DNA from: Raphanus sativus
Taxonomy: Eukaryota > Streptophyta > Magnoliopsida > Brassicales > Brassicaceae
Length of the DNA stretch: 64,000 nt
Assembly: GCF_000801105.2 (NCBI RefSeq)
Contig: NC_079519.1
Location: forward strand, 31,657,288 to 31,721,287
Reading direction: 5' to 3'
A model generated the notes under the pieces. It searched no databases, was not told the DNA's origin, and worked only from the letters and a program-made list of their open reading frames with translations. A program made the translations under genes and the position numbers. Positions 1 through 10,664 of this stretch are shown here, piece after piece (position 1 is the stretch's first letter; every line of letters starts with the position of its first letter).

Positions 1-850
1 AGCGGAAGCCTTCGCTAACATCACCGACAAGGAAGTTCAGAAGTTTGTCTGGCGCAATATCCTTTGTCGTCACGGTCTTCCTTACGAGATTGTGACAGAC
101 AGGAGTACAGCACGGACAGTTCATCTCGCATCAGTTTCGTGATTTTCTGCGACAAATGGAGAATCCGTTTGAACACCGCAACGCCGCGGTACCCGCAGAG
201 TAACGGCCAGGCAGAGTCGTCCAACCGTACGATCATCGACGGCTTAAAAAAACGTCTAGACTTGAAAAAAGGCTGCTGGGCCGACGAGCTAGACGGTGTC
301 CTTTGGTCTCACCGCACCACGCCTCGTTCCGCGACTAAGTGCACCCCATTCTCCATGGCCTACGGCGTTGAAGCGATGGCTCCCGCCGAAGTTAATGTAC
401 CAGCCTCCGAAGATCACGAATGCCTCAGCACGCTGAGCTCAATCAAAGTATGCTCCTCGACGCACTTGACGCGATCGAAGAACACCGCGATCAAGCCCTA
501 CTCCGAATCCAGAATTACCAACATCAGATTGAGCGCTACTATAACAAAAAGGTCAAGTCGCGCCCTCTTGAACAAGGTGATCTCGTCCTTCGAAAAGTCT
601 TTGAGAATACTAAGGAGTGGAAGGCCGGCAAGCTTGGAACTAATTGGGAGGGGCCATACAGAATCACACAAGTAATCAAACCTGGGGTTTACCGTCTCGA
701 GACATCAACGGTGAAGCTGTCCCTCGCGCATGGAATTCCATGCATCTTAAGCGTTATTCCGCCTAGCTCCGTTGCGATCCAGCAGGCGACGAACACGCTT
801 CGTTTACCAAACAATCGTGCAAGTGCGCTTCACGAGCCACTCCTGCCCTA

Positions 851-899
<49 letters not shown>

Positions 900-911
900 A
901 GAGCCGAGTAA
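1..911 (+). pseudogene. Ty3/gypsy integrase C-terminal part, frameshifted
   Basis: Three frames must be joined to read this as one protein. The first frame (bases 2 to about 120) reads an integrase core segment with [11 protein letters not shown] and [10 protein letters not shown]. After a frame change near 120-155 comes [20 protein letters not shown] followed by QAESSNRTI, the conserved end of the retroviral integrase core with its catalytic Glu, then [11 protein letters not shown]. Another change near 420 leads into a C-terminal stretch with [10 protein letters not shown] and WEGPYRI, the usual chromatin-proximal tail of plant Ty3 integrases. The frame then runs on into the poly-A tract and stops at 911, which is unlikely to be the natural end. 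Integrase would join element cDNA to chromosomes. This copy is dead. The family call is secure. Confidence 0.9.
855..896 (+). repeat. Uninterrupted A42 tract
   Basis: Forty-two consecutive A residues lie just after the integrase tail and before the tandem repeat, in the middle of the LTR element rather than at a retroposon end. It may be a slippage-expanded run or a sequencing or assembly inflation. Confidence 0.9.
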
Positions 912-1127
912 GTGCACCCTCCGCGTCACTCTTACTCGACTCCAACGAACTACGAATGGCTTGATTCTCTTTGGAGATACGTAGGCAGCCTTAACCGGTG
1001 CAGCTATAACCAATACACATCGAGTAAGTGCACCCTCTGCGTCACTCTTACTCGACCCCAACGAACTACGGATGGCTTGATCCTTTTTACAGGTACGTAG
1101 GCAGCCTTAACCGGTGCAGCTATAACA
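905..1127 (+). repeat. 116-bp tandem repeat, two copies
   Basis: The motif beginning CGAGTAAGTGCACCCT starts at 905 and again at 1021. Both copies end with the phrase ATACGTAGGCAGCC or a one-base variant (TACGTAGGCAGCC) followed by TTAACCGGTGCAGCTATAA. Short tandem repeats between pol and the 3' LTR are common in Tat/Ogre-type elements. There is no coding function. The short open frames crossing it are incidental. Confidence 0.85.
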
Positions 1128-2026
1128 AAACCAAAAAAAAAAAAAATAAAAAAATAAATAATAAATATACTTGTGTCTCACGACGCGGAAAAAGGGTCCG
1201 CAGATGCGCGCCTCGATGCCACTCACCGCGACTCGAAACAAAAGCCCGGTGGCGCTAGAAGGAGGGGAGAAATGTCGCGATCTGGTAAACTAAGCCGGCG
1301 ACTAAAATTGATTTTGGAGCAGCTAAAAGCCAGCGACCAGAACCACCTTCTGGTACATGGGTGACTTAGCCGCTGAATGTTCTTCAACGAGCGACAAAGA
1401 GATTCGCCCTACTGCCACTTCCCGCGAACCTGCAATCACAAAATACGCGGGTCACAATAGCCAACAACAACACGCCGCGAGTAACCCGTTCATTCCAGAA
1501 GTTCTGAAGACCACTGAGGCAAAATAGGCTATAATGCGAGATTTGATGAAGACGCTAAGTCAGAAACGGGAGGAGAGCGACAAGAAGTTGAGACAACGCC
1601 AGCGTGGGGGGGGAGAACATCGCGACTCGGCAAGCAAAAACCAGCGAGCCGAACCAACGATTAGAGTCGTCCAAGCAAGCCAACGATCAGAGTTGTCCGC
1701 AAAACATGTCGCGACCCACGAGCCGAACCAACGAGCAAACTGCTTTTGGGAGCCGTGAAGTCGGGCGACTTGGCGAGCAAAATCAGCAGATAAAATAGCA
1801 AAGCAAAAGAGCCCAAGGCACCAATAAAAAAAAAGAGAATATTGTTATCCGGTTCAGTCCGAGTTCGATAAAAAGAAAAGGCATTCATAACTGGATATCC
1901 GTTAAAGTGACAAGCAAAGAACTGGAACAACACAACAACAAAGGCCCTGCAAGACTTCAAAAAGGAAAAGAGTCCCAAGGCAGATAAAAAAACTACTAAG
2001 TATTAATTCTACAACAACATGGCGAT
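1128..2026. other. Retrotransposon non-coding spacer
   Basis: This stretch lies between the tandem repeat and the 3' end of the antisense ORF. It is part of the LTR element. Short frames on both strands lack recognisable domains. Phrases such as GCGACC/GCGAGC recur as in the spacer after 5300. I see no gene here. Confidence 0.6.
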
Positions 2027-5000
2027 CTAGTTCGCCGGATCCTCCCGATCCTCGACAGCTGAAGGCAGTGTCGTCACCACCGGGCTTCCCGGAAGACCCG
2101 TGTTTCCTCCATCCTTCCCGCTATCTTCGGCCTCGTCATCGATCTTCTTCTCAACCGGCTCCTGATCCACAACCTTGGAGCCCTCATTCAGTTTCTTCGC
2201 CATGGTGTCAAAGGAGTCATCGGGCGACTGCATCCTCGACAAATTTCCCGGATCGAGAAAGTTGTCGTTTGTTCCGTACTTGTCGACTCCCGCGAGGATC
2301 TCTTCATTCACGAATGGAGAAGGTAAGACAAGTGGGGAGAGTCTAAGGTCCTCCTCGGGGATATCTCCAACCATGAGCTTATCTTTCTCCACCTCGTACA
2401 ACTCCTCTTGCGTCTTGAACATACCGAGTAGCTCCTCAGCAACATCATAGCCTTCCTCTATCGCTAGCTCAAGGCATTTTCGTGTTCCAGACGCCTGCCC
2501 AAACAGGTTATGTGCCATTTCGAAATTATCGCGACGAACGGAGTAATCCCGAATGTTATCGAAGCGACGATTAGCCTTCACAGTCATCGCCGTCTCGACC
2601 CTAGCTCTTTCGAGAGTTACCTCATACACTCGAGAATCCCTAAGCCTCTTCCTTTCCGAGATAAGCTTATTAACTACAGCATCCCGCTCTTTCACCAGAC
2701 CTTCCTTCTCTATCTCCAACGAAGCCTTCTCGCGAGTAAGAATTTTGACAGCAGATCGGGAATTCAGCAACTTCGTCTTCAAATCGTCGAATTTCACACG
2801 AAGGACCCGTTTATCCTCAGCGGCTTTGGCTGCCGCGACCTCATGCATCCTGCGGACGCGAGCAACCTCTGCTTCCGCAACGCGAGCCGAATTTTCGGCG
2901 ACACCCAACTGCGCCTGAGTTCGCCTCAGCTCAGTCTCATACCTCTCCACCATGCGGTTCATAATCCCATCGCTCTGTAATGTGGAAACAAGAGGAAAAA
3001 CAACTTAAGTAACGAAGGAAACCGAAGTAACAAACCGAAATAGACTTTGATAAAAGAGTTACCAGTTTTCTAGCATGAGCAGCCTCTATGTACTCATCTT
3101 TGAAAAGGAGATTTTCCACCGGTGGAAGAGCAACAGGGCCTCCCCTCACTTGCCGAGTCAATTCAGCGCATTTTACCGGGTTGGAGATCAAGAGAGTGTT
3201 CTCGTTGTATGAGAAGCTCACTAAATCGGGAAAGTTCATCTGGAGTCCCTTGGTAGTAGCGGAGTCTCCAACAGCGCCTTCGCTCAGAGCAGGAGCACTT
3301 CGCGAAACGACGGCTTTCTTTCCAGGAACCTTCTTTTGCTTTAAGATAGAAGAGTCAGATGCGGGGGTAAACCCCTGATTCTCTCTCTCGTCGCGAACAA
3401 AGTTGTCTGCAGGGTCGTCGGGAGTAACTTCTTCAACTGGAAGATCCTCTCCGCGAGAGGAGCTCTGTTCAACCTCAGTCCGCTGCTTCTTCAGTTTCTT
3501 TGGTCGCTCTTCCAAGGGGTCCTTCGCAGAAGATTCAACAAGATCTTCGCGACTTGCGTTCGAGTCTTCGGTCTCCTTTTTGGAAGAAGCTTCGCGGGAT
3601 CTCTTCTTCCCCTTCTTTTTCTTTGACTTCTGCTGCATTGCATCTTCAGGCGCCTCGAGAGGCTCATCTTCAGGGAGAGTGGATTCCTGCTGATCCTTAA
3701 GGGGACTACTTTTCCCCTCTTCTTTCGTTTCGGTCCCAGTAACTGCGGAGTTATCTTCGTTTCCGCCCGGAATCACGACCGGAGGAGGATCACCGCGCAC
3801 CGCTCCCGCCGATTCACTCTCAGCTGCGGAAACAGATTTCTTCTTACTGAGCGATTTTAACTGCCCCTTCAGGATAGCGCTTAAGTCAGGAGTCTGCCTC
3901 ATCTTTTTCGCCTTATTGACTAGCTTTTGCTGCTTCCTCGTAAACAACGACAAACGCTTTTTCCCGGGAATAATCACGCAAGGCAACCTGGACCGCCAAA
4001 CCTCTGTAACCATAAGAGTAATAATAAGGCAAATCATCAGGACAGGAAAGTTGTGATTAATCAATGAGGAAGGAGGAAGACCGAGTACCTCTCGCTACGC
4101 GATCCTGACAGCGACGTATCCAATCGGCACTAAGATCAGGCCACCGACGATGACTAAGCGTTGCAATGGCTTGAGCGTGTTCAAAGAAGTTCTCCGGATA
4201 TGCGATCGTATTCGGATGGCGAACTGCAAAAAACATAAAAGAAAGTCAACGGGTTAATACTTCAGAAATCAAGAAACTCGAGGATAACTACGATCTACCG
4301 ATTTCACGATCCCAAAGGACCGGGAAGTCATCTCTCGGCGGCTCATCAAACGCGTGCTCGTCCGACTTAATGTAGAAGTAGTATCGTTGCCAGTCTTTCG
4401 TCTTGTTCGGGTAACCGGTAAGAACGTTGTAAGATGGTCGCATCTTTATCGAATGCAAACCGTGAGGCATCGGTCTCAGGAAGGTCAGCTCCTCGAAAGT
4501 CCTCACGCTCATCGGGATGTCCGCCGCAGTAGCCATAACCATTAAGGCGACAGCAATCCTAAACGATCCGTTCAAGAACTGGGTAATCGCCACGCCCCGA
4601 CGACGAACGTATTCCGTGATCAAGCGAGGAATAGGAAACCACAGTTTCGTATCCACGCCGAAATAAGACTCGTAGACGCATTGGAACCCTACAGGTGGCG
4701 ACCAAGGCCTTTGCCTAACAGACGGAACAAGATAGGTAACTCCGACAGCACCGCAACTCTTCAATAGATGTTTCACGCTGCTATGAGTAGAGTAACTCGG
4801 AAACACGTTTCTCCAGCGATAACCCTCGATCCCAGGATCGCGTAAAGTGTCTCGAGGAATACCCGGGAGCACTTCGAAACGGTCGCCAGAATGATAGCGC
4901 GTAGGCCTGTATTCCGGAGGCTCCACACTCTCTCTTCTGAGTCGCTTCATCGGAACCCTATAAGATCGTGCCTGCGCTTCAAGCTCCTCGTTCCCATCGC

Positions 5001-5172
5001 CTTCGCGAGAAGAACCCGCGTCTTTCTCAGCTTCATCTCCCCTCTGCGAATCAACAACCGGCGGATCCCTTTCCGAAGCCGCGTTCGTCGGCGCCCTAAC
5101 CTCAACCGGAGCAGCAGAACCCGCAACCGCCTTTCCCTTTTCTTCTCGTGACAATCGCCTCCCCGATGGCAT
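2027..5172 (-). CDS. Antisense retrotransposon ORF, putative gypsy-type transposon protein family (PF04195-like)
   Basis: Read on the minus strand, four coding blocks separated by plausible GT-AG introns form one long protein: about 5172-4299, 4225-4089, 4003-3065 and 2976-2027. The first block starts with MPSGRRLSREEKGKAV and contains the domain typical of the plant family annotated as putative gypsy-type transposon (SVKHLLKSCG, WFPIPRLITEYV, ITQFLNGSFRIAVALMV). The second block reads PENFFEHAQAIATLSHRRWP, also typical. The third is a charged, Lys/Glu/Ser-rich linker. The last is a long coiled coil (MVERYETELRRTQAQLG onward). Proteins of this kind are encoded antisense between pol and the 3' LTR of Tat-type elements. 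Their biochemical function is unknown. The blocks are mostly open, so this ORF is better preserved than the integrase beside it. Exon edges are my reading and may be off by a few bases. A start at 5223 is also open. Confidence 0.75.
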
Positions 5173-5306
5173 AGCGATTCGCAGACGACAAGCCTTACCA
5201 ACAGGACTTAGAGAGAGAAACAATCGAAAATCTAGAGAGAAGGGAGAGCAAAGAAGGATACCTGAGACTGCAGAGAAGAATGACGAAAGTGAAGCAAAGC
5301 CACCTA

Positions 5307-5316
5307 TTTATAGCAA
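5307..5316 (-). promoter_or_regulatory. Possible TATA box for the antisense ORF
   Basis: On the minus strand the sequence reads CTATAAATAG, a good plant TATA box, roughly 135 bases upstream of the chosen ATG at 5172. This suggests that the antisense ORF has its own promoter, as proposed for such ORFs in Tat elements. It is a motif match only. Confidence 0.45.
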
Positions 5317-6053
5317 AGGAAGGAGCACGGTTCCCAAAGTGCCATCATTAGGTCTAACAAGGCCTAAATGGGCTTTAATTAGGCCCGCAATCCCCCTTTT
5401 CTCGACTCGCAAAGGTTTGATTAACAAATCGAACCGGAGATTAAGAACCGATCAGACCGGAATTAGGACAAGGATTGGGGAACTGGTCAAACCGGAACCA
5501 AACCGGTATAAACCAGCCGTTTCGACAAAGGAAGAGAGAGAAAGCGGCGAGTAAATTCGCGTCTAAAGCAGACAGAAGCCTCCAAGCACCACGCGGGTTA
5601 ACGCGTATCATCAGCGAGTAAAACCGCGCTTCGAAACAGCAGGGAGACAACGCGACTGAAGGAGGAAAAGGAAGCGAGTAAAATTTGATTCGGAATCACA
5701 GAGGCATAACACGATGTGTGGAACCAAGCTCGCGAGTCGCGCCAGATAACATAGCCTGCTACCGATTCACTACGGCTTTGCCTTTGCGCAAGCTCCGAAT
5801 CCGGCTGCTGAAGTGTCTCGCTGCTCTTCGCGACCAAACAGACATACCTGCGAGTAAAATCATCTCTGAAGGTCTCTCATAAACCCCGCGACAGATAGAT
5901 CTTTCGTCTACTTACTTATGATCGCTAGCGTTGGATAAACGCGAGTGCTGTCCCTCACGGCAAAACGACGTACCAGCGAGTAAACTCGCACTCGGGGACC
6001 CGCAGGAGCATCACGACGAATCAAACCAAAACCGCGACCAACCAAGCAAGCCA

Positions 6054-6240
6054 GCGAGTAAATTTACTTTTCGGGGGCCTTGCTAGGACGCCGCGACAAA
6101 CCAAGCCCGCAACACGCGATTAAATTCACTTTCGGAGGCCTTACTGGGACGCCGCGACAAACCAAGCCCCAAAACACGCGAGTAAAACCGCCTTTTGAAG
6201 GCCTCGTGGGGGACATCGCGACAAAACCCCCGAGTAAGTC
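6054..6240 (+). repeat. 62-bp tandem repeats (about three units) in the retroelement spacer
   Basis: Units begin at 6054, 6116 and 6178 with GCGAGTAAA or GCGATTAAA. They continue with a C/T-rich phrase, GGCCTTG or GGCCTTA, and GGACGCCGCGACAAACCAAG. The third unit is shorter and diverged, and a fourth start is seen at 6231. Looser relatives of the same phrase are scattered back to 5545, suggesting an older, eroded array. Confidence 0.8.
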
Positions 6241-6401
6241 TGCCTATAGTCAGCTCTGAAGTCAGCGACCAAATGCCCGCATACGGGGCAGTACCGAGAC
6301 ACCGGACAGGCAAATGATCATCGATTCGCCAAAACCTCTCTTACAAACAGTCCGTCAGAGTAATGCTATCGTTAACTACAGACGAACTGGGGGGGACTTA
6401 C

Positions 6402-6869
6402 TGTAGAGGGGAGATTGTATCCCTCCAAAGGCCCGGCGAACGATGACACATCACCTGTCGATCCACAGAAGACAGGCCTAAAAGACAGCCCACTAAGAGG
6501 ACTTCTAGTCGACCTGGCGACCAAAGGGCAACGGCCCATTTAACCGACCTATCGACTAAAGCCCATACGGGACAGCGAATCCTAGGGCGAACTGGCAGAG
6601 TCATCTATAAAAGGAAGGAGGAGGTGCTAGAGAGAGGGGATCGACACTTTTACACACTCACAAGACGGCTAGATCTAGGGTTTTCTCTCATCTCTATCCG
6701 TTATCTTGTATTGTTTTCCAGCCAGCTCTTCGAGCTCCGTCTTGTCTTCTTCTTTACATTCCCACTGTAACCTGGTCCTGATAACTTCATCTATAAAACG
6801 TCTTTGTTAAACCCACAGACGAGTTCTTCGTCTTCTCTTTACTAGTTTCGACCGAACTCGGTTCTAACA
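6402..6869 (+). repeat. 3' LTR of the Ty3/gypsy element
   Basis: A G-rich tract (6389-6396) is followed within a few bases by TGTAGAGGGGAGATTG at 6402. The segment carries a strong TATA box (CTATAAAAGGAAG, 6604-6616) with a CT-rich leader, and ends with TTCTAACA near 6869, giving the expected TG...CA ends over 468 bases. The 5' LTR is outside the window, so the borders cannot be confirmed by comparison and there is no target duplication to check. The exact ends are inferred. Confidence 0.65.
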
Positions 6870-6958
6870 CCTAACTGATAACCTTCTGATTCGCTCGAAT
6901 GCTTTGATTATACTGTGTTTCATCGTTTCGTTTCGCTCTCTCTCTCTCTCACACACAG

Positions 6959-8365
6959 GAGGAAGCTAATCAAAGAGATGGCACTGGCAAAGGCATTGAA
7001 AGTGGTGATGATGCTGATGTTGAGATTGTTACAGATACTTTTGATGGAAAGAAGAAGCGTCGTCACTGTCTTGGGACAAGTGGGACTGATAGAGGAGGAG
7101 GATCTCACCGGGAGGCTTGTTGCATCGTATGTGAAATTTCAGATGAATCTGTGTCAAAGTGTTCTGGCGCTGACTGTCTTCTCTGGTTTCACGAGGAGTG
7201 TTTGAACGCTGAGTTCGGTAGTGGTTGTGGTTGTGGTGGTGGTGAGGATTTATACTGCCCTTATTGCTGGTTTCGAATTCTAGCAGTGAAGTCTGTACGG
7301 TTGAAAGAGAAGGCTGTTGAGGCGGATATGGCGGTGTTCAAGTATCTAGACGAAGAGATGGAGAACAGGGGCGAGAGTGTTCCAAAAGAAGGTCGAGAGG
7401 ATTCAGTTGATACCACAGACATTGTAAGTGATCAAGAGTTAGAAGGAGAGAGACAAAGGCATACTGATGAATCAAGAGGAGGTGAAGAAGACATGGAACT
7501 GATTGAACCAGAGGATAATTTTGAAGTGAACGTAGATAAAGCGGTAGATGACAATGAGAAGGTAGCAGCTACAGAAAACTTTCAAGACGCTGAGGATGAG
7601 GAAACAGCTGGAGATAGAAGAACTAAAGCCAATGCGGGGGGTGCAGGGAAAGAGAGAGATTTTTCACCGTTTTTGTCTGTGCAAGAATCGTTTTCTGGAA
7701 AAGAACAAGATCAAGTCCAACAGAGCGAGAAGCGAAGAAGAAAAAGACGCCTGATATTGAATGCTTTCGATAGTGACGTCTCATCAAATGGATCAACTAA
7801 CGAACCAAATGGAGAAGATGCCGCTGAGAAAATGACTTCGTTGGCTTTAGTAGTAACCTCTCCGTCAGGGAGGATGACGAAGAACCAGCAGAGAGAAGAT
7901 AGCAGAACAACCAAAGTGGATAACTCAAAAACAACAACAGTGAGGTTGTTCCTTTTTTTCTTATTTAACAACCAACTGTCTCTTATCTTACATCCACATT
8001 AAATGTTGAAAGTTACCTCTCATGAATGAACGTGCAGGGACATTCCGATATTTAAGATGGAACATAAAAGGAGGCTATTGTGGACGCCTGAAGAAGAATA
8101 CATGCTGAAGGTAATAAACACTAATCTGTGTAACTTTCTTCATGAAGTGGATTATAATATGTTTATGTGCTGGCTCTCTCAGGTGGGAGTGGAGAAATTT
8201 GCAGCGGAAGCAAAGAAGAACATGCCTTGGAGGAAAATTCTGGAAATGGGACAGAAGGTGTTCCACGAAACACGTACTCCAACTGATCTAAAAGACAAAT
8301 GGAGGAATATGACTGGTGCAAGACAAAAGAACAAACAAGACAGCACATCAGTCTCTGGTATGTAA
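6959..8365 (+). CDS. PHD-finger and telobox Myb protein (TRF-like), 5'-truncated
   Basis: Coding blocks 6959-7944, 8038-8110 and 8183-8365 join in frame through GT-AG introns. The first block follows a pyrimidine-rich acceptor (CACACACAG), so it is not the first exon. It reads a PHD-type zinc finger (CCIVCEISDESVSKC, WFHEECL, then CPYCW), then an acidic low-complexity region and a basic stretch (KRRRKRRLIL). The last two blocks give a single Myb/SANT repeat, LLWTPEEEYML to TDLKDKWRNMTG. The latter matches the telobox consensus VDLKDKWRN of plant telomere-repeat-binding (TRF-like) proteins, which suggests a nuclear DNA-binding protein. Upstream exons are missing: a retrotransposon LTR ends 90 bases before the first block. 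The stop at 8363-8365 lies within a good donor site (GTATGT at 8358), so another exon may follow. Domain calls are firm. The exact family member is not identified, and the gene may be disabled. Confidence 0.75.
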
Positions 8366-9260
8366 ACCGATAACTGGTAACTCCAATTAGAAGATGGTTG
8401 AAGTAAGGCTTAGTTAAGAGGAAGAAATGGGCGTTGAGCTGTGTATAGACAAAAAAAAAACAAGATATGGTTTCTACGTTAAGACCTCCTTAGTCATTTG
8501 TTCTTGAATGCCATTAGTGAAGAAAGTTAAAATTTAGACCCCTCTTTCTCTCGAAAACTTTGTTTCTGTGCATCTTTAGAGTTTCAACATAGGCACACAA
8601 AGAAAGGTAATAGATTTATAATTAAGAACAAAGTAGTAATTTTGCAACGTCCTAGTTTGTGAAAATTAGATTTGATTCCATATGTATGCCCTAAGTCTAG
8701 TACTGTGGTGGATCACAATCGCACTCATGCATGAATTGCTTCATCATAATTCATACAATATGTAAGAGAGAAAGATAAAAGGGGGATGCTGAAACCGTGA
8801 AAGGTTTTGAGAAGCTAAATAAAGAACTCATTTTATTGGATACAACAATAATATGAAACACGTTTTATTTGAACTTCACGAAGCCATTTTTATCTACGTA
8901 CGTTGCCAATGTTAACATGTTTCAAATATAGACTCCTTTAACGGTGTTCCAGCTTCTCAACATCTTTCTCTCGTTTTCTCTCGTGCCAAAACTCAAAACA
9001 ACAATCTATCTATTCTCAGCTGCATCAAACAAACTGAAATCGTTTGTCAACTGAAACAATCTTCAGAAAGAAAAAAAAAGGAGAGTAGTATTAAGATCTC
9101 GCGTTAGCCATTCTTTTAATAGAGGAAAAATCATCACCGTTTTGGAGAAACTCTTATGCATTTAGTTGCTCAAGGCTCTCTGTTATTGGTTAAGCGCAGC
9201 AAAATTCTTTGTTATATAAAAACTTTTAGGAGGAATATTAGGTTTTGTTTCCAACAAAAG
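8366..9260. other. Intergenic region before the DUF868 gene
   Basis: AT-rich, with no coding pattern. It holds the presumed 3' end of the PHD/Myb gene and the promoter and leader of the DUF868 gene. An in-frame ATG at 9156 precedes the chosen start, but the residues between them look like untranslated leader. Confidence 0.6.
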
Positions 9261-10223
9261 ATGTTATCATTTCGTATCCCATCTCTCGGAAGCAACCCGA
9301 CGGCATTTGCAGCTAAGATAACAGACACCACAAAGACCGTGGCACAGCTCAAATCATCCGCAACGCCCGCGCCTCACAGCACGGTCACGTGCGGTTACCA
9401 AGCTCACGTGGCGGGCTTCTTTCGAAACGCGACCGTTCTATGGTCCAAGAATCTCATGAACCATTCCCTCACCGTCATGATCTCGGGTTCGGACAAGGAC
9501 ACGAGCTACTCATGCAAGATCGATCTCGTGAAGCCGTGGCAGTTCTGGAGCAAAAGAGGGTCCAAGTCATTCGACGTAGAAGGAACGTTAGTGGAGGTTT
9601 TCTGGGATCTGAGGGCTGCGAAGCTGTCGGGAAACGGTAGCCCCGAGCCGGTGTCGGACTATTACGTGGCGGTAGTGTCAGATGAAGAGATTGTTCTGTT
9701 GTTGGGAGACTTGAAGCATAAAGCTTACAAGAGGACGAAGTCGAGACCCGCGCTGGTGGAAGGGTTTATATATTTCAAGAAGGAGAGTGTTTTTGGGAAG
9801 AAAACGTTTTCGACAAGGGCGAGATTCGACGAGCAGAAGAAGGAGCACGAGGTCGTGGTCGTGACGGAGGAGAAAGATATGTGGATAAGCGTGGACGGGG
9901 TCGTGGTGGTGAACGTTAGGAATCTGCAGTGGAAGTTTAGGGGGAACCAGATGGTGTTGGTGGATAAGACTCCTGTGATGGTGTACTACGATGTGCATGA
10001 TTGGTTGTTTGGAAGCTCGGAGTCGACCACGGCGAGGTCAGGGTTGTTTTTGTTTAAGCCTGTGGTGGTTGGAGCGATGGTGGATGAGTTCTTCAGCGAT
10101 GCGGAGGAAGGGGGAGATAGTGGTGGAGGGAGTAGTCCTTTGAGTCGGTATAATTCGGCGTCGAGTGGTTATGGGACGTTACATGAGTTTTGTTTGGTTC
10201 TTTATGCTTGGAAGCTTGAGTGA
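9261..10223 (+). CDS. DUF868 family protein
   Basis: A single intronless frame of 320 residues. I chose the ATG at 9261, giving MLSFRIPSLGSN, over the in-frame ATG 35 codons upstream because DUF868 proteins usually begin this way and the extra residues are not conserved-looking. The protein shows the family pattern: VTCGYQAHVAGFFRNATVLW near the N-terminus, KIDLVKPWQFWSKRGSKSFD, then VFWDLRAAK, SDYYVAVVSDEEIVLLLGD and a C-terminal RSGLFLFKP. It ends with an acidic/Gly-Ser segment and LHEFCLVLYAWKLE. There is no signal peptide or membrane segment. The biochemical role of the family is unknown. From memory of gene order, it corresponds to Arabidopsis At5g48270. The frame is intact. Confidence 0.9.
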   Translation: MLSFRIPSLGSNPTAFAAKITDTTKTVAQLKSSATPAPHSTVTCGYQAHVAGFFRNATVLWSKNLMNHSLTVMISGSDKDTSYSCKIDLVKPWQFWSKRGSKSFDVEGTLVEVFWDLRAAKLSGNGSPEPVSDYYVAVVSDEEIVLLLGDLKHKAYKRTKSRPALVEGFIYFKKESVFGKKTFSTRARFDEQKKEHEVVVVTEEKDMWISVDGVVVVNVRNLQWKFRGNQMVLVDKTPVMVYYDVHDWLFGSSESTTARSGLFLFKPVVVGAMVDEFFSDAEEGGDSGGGSSPLSRYNSASSGYGTLHEFCLVLYAWKLE

Positions 10224-10664
10224 GATAATGTTGATAGCATAACAATGTTTTAGGGCTTTCTAATTTAAATCTCTGTTTATAAGTTATGTGTAATAGATTT
10301 CGTGGCAAAACATCAGACATTCTCATCAGGTTCATTGATAAAACGGTGCGTAATCGGATCTCATCCCTGCGGAGAAGAACAAGACGTTTTGAGGGAGCAA
10401 TGGTGGCATGGTTTCAAGCTCGGGAGACTTAAGATAGGAGGAGATGCTCTGTTTCTTATAAAAAACATATTCAGCTCTAATATACTATGATTCAAATGTC
10501 ATAGCACAAAAGTCACATTTTGTACGTAAAACAGTTTTTTTGGTTGAATTAATTTAATATTCTTTCAAAAAAAAAAAATTTCGTGAACTCTATCTAGATA
10601 GCTGTGTCATTTAAGATTTTTACAATAGCTAAAGGAAAGAAAAATTACAAAAACTTCTGGTGAT
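10224..10664. other. Region between DUF868 gene and tandem array
   Basis: AT-rich 3' flank of the DUF868 gene, with no coding pattern seen. It ends where the 4.26-kb tandem unit begins at GGTAAAACTCAATC. Confidence 0.6.

Larger units (their letters stand above)
5173..6401. other. Retrotransposon 3' spacer between antisense ORF and LTR
   Basis: This GC-richer spacer is studded with variants of the phrase GCGAGTAAA(A/T) followed by CGC or CGCGAC. It includes the antisense ORF's own promoter side: TATTTATAG-like sequence at 5307-5315 on the plus strand reads as CTATAAATA on the minus strand, about 135 bases before the minus-strand start. Short frames on both strands have no domain. No gene is seen. 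Confidence 0.6.
1..6869 (+). mobile_element. 3' half of a Ty3/gypsy LTR retrotransposon (Tat-type)
   Basis: The window opens inside the integrase gene of an LTR retrotransposon and runs to its 3' LTR. In order there are the broken integrase, a poly-A tract, a 116-bp tandem repeat, a long spliced reading frame on the opposite strand, a GC-rich spacer with 62-bp tandem repeats, a G-rich tract and the 3' LTR. An extra antisense ORF between pol and the 3' LTR, together with 3' tandem repeats, is characteristic of the Tat lineage (Grande, Retand, Ogre and relatives). The 5' LTR, gag, protease and reverse transcriptase would lie left of the window. Frameshifts in the integrase show that it cannot move on its own. 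The lineage is inferred from layout, because the reverse transcriptase is not visible. Confidence 0.85.

Noticed and set aside
9156..9260. Upstream in-frame ATG of the DUF868 gene
   Set aside because: The 35 extra residues are not typical of the family, which starts near MLSFRIP.
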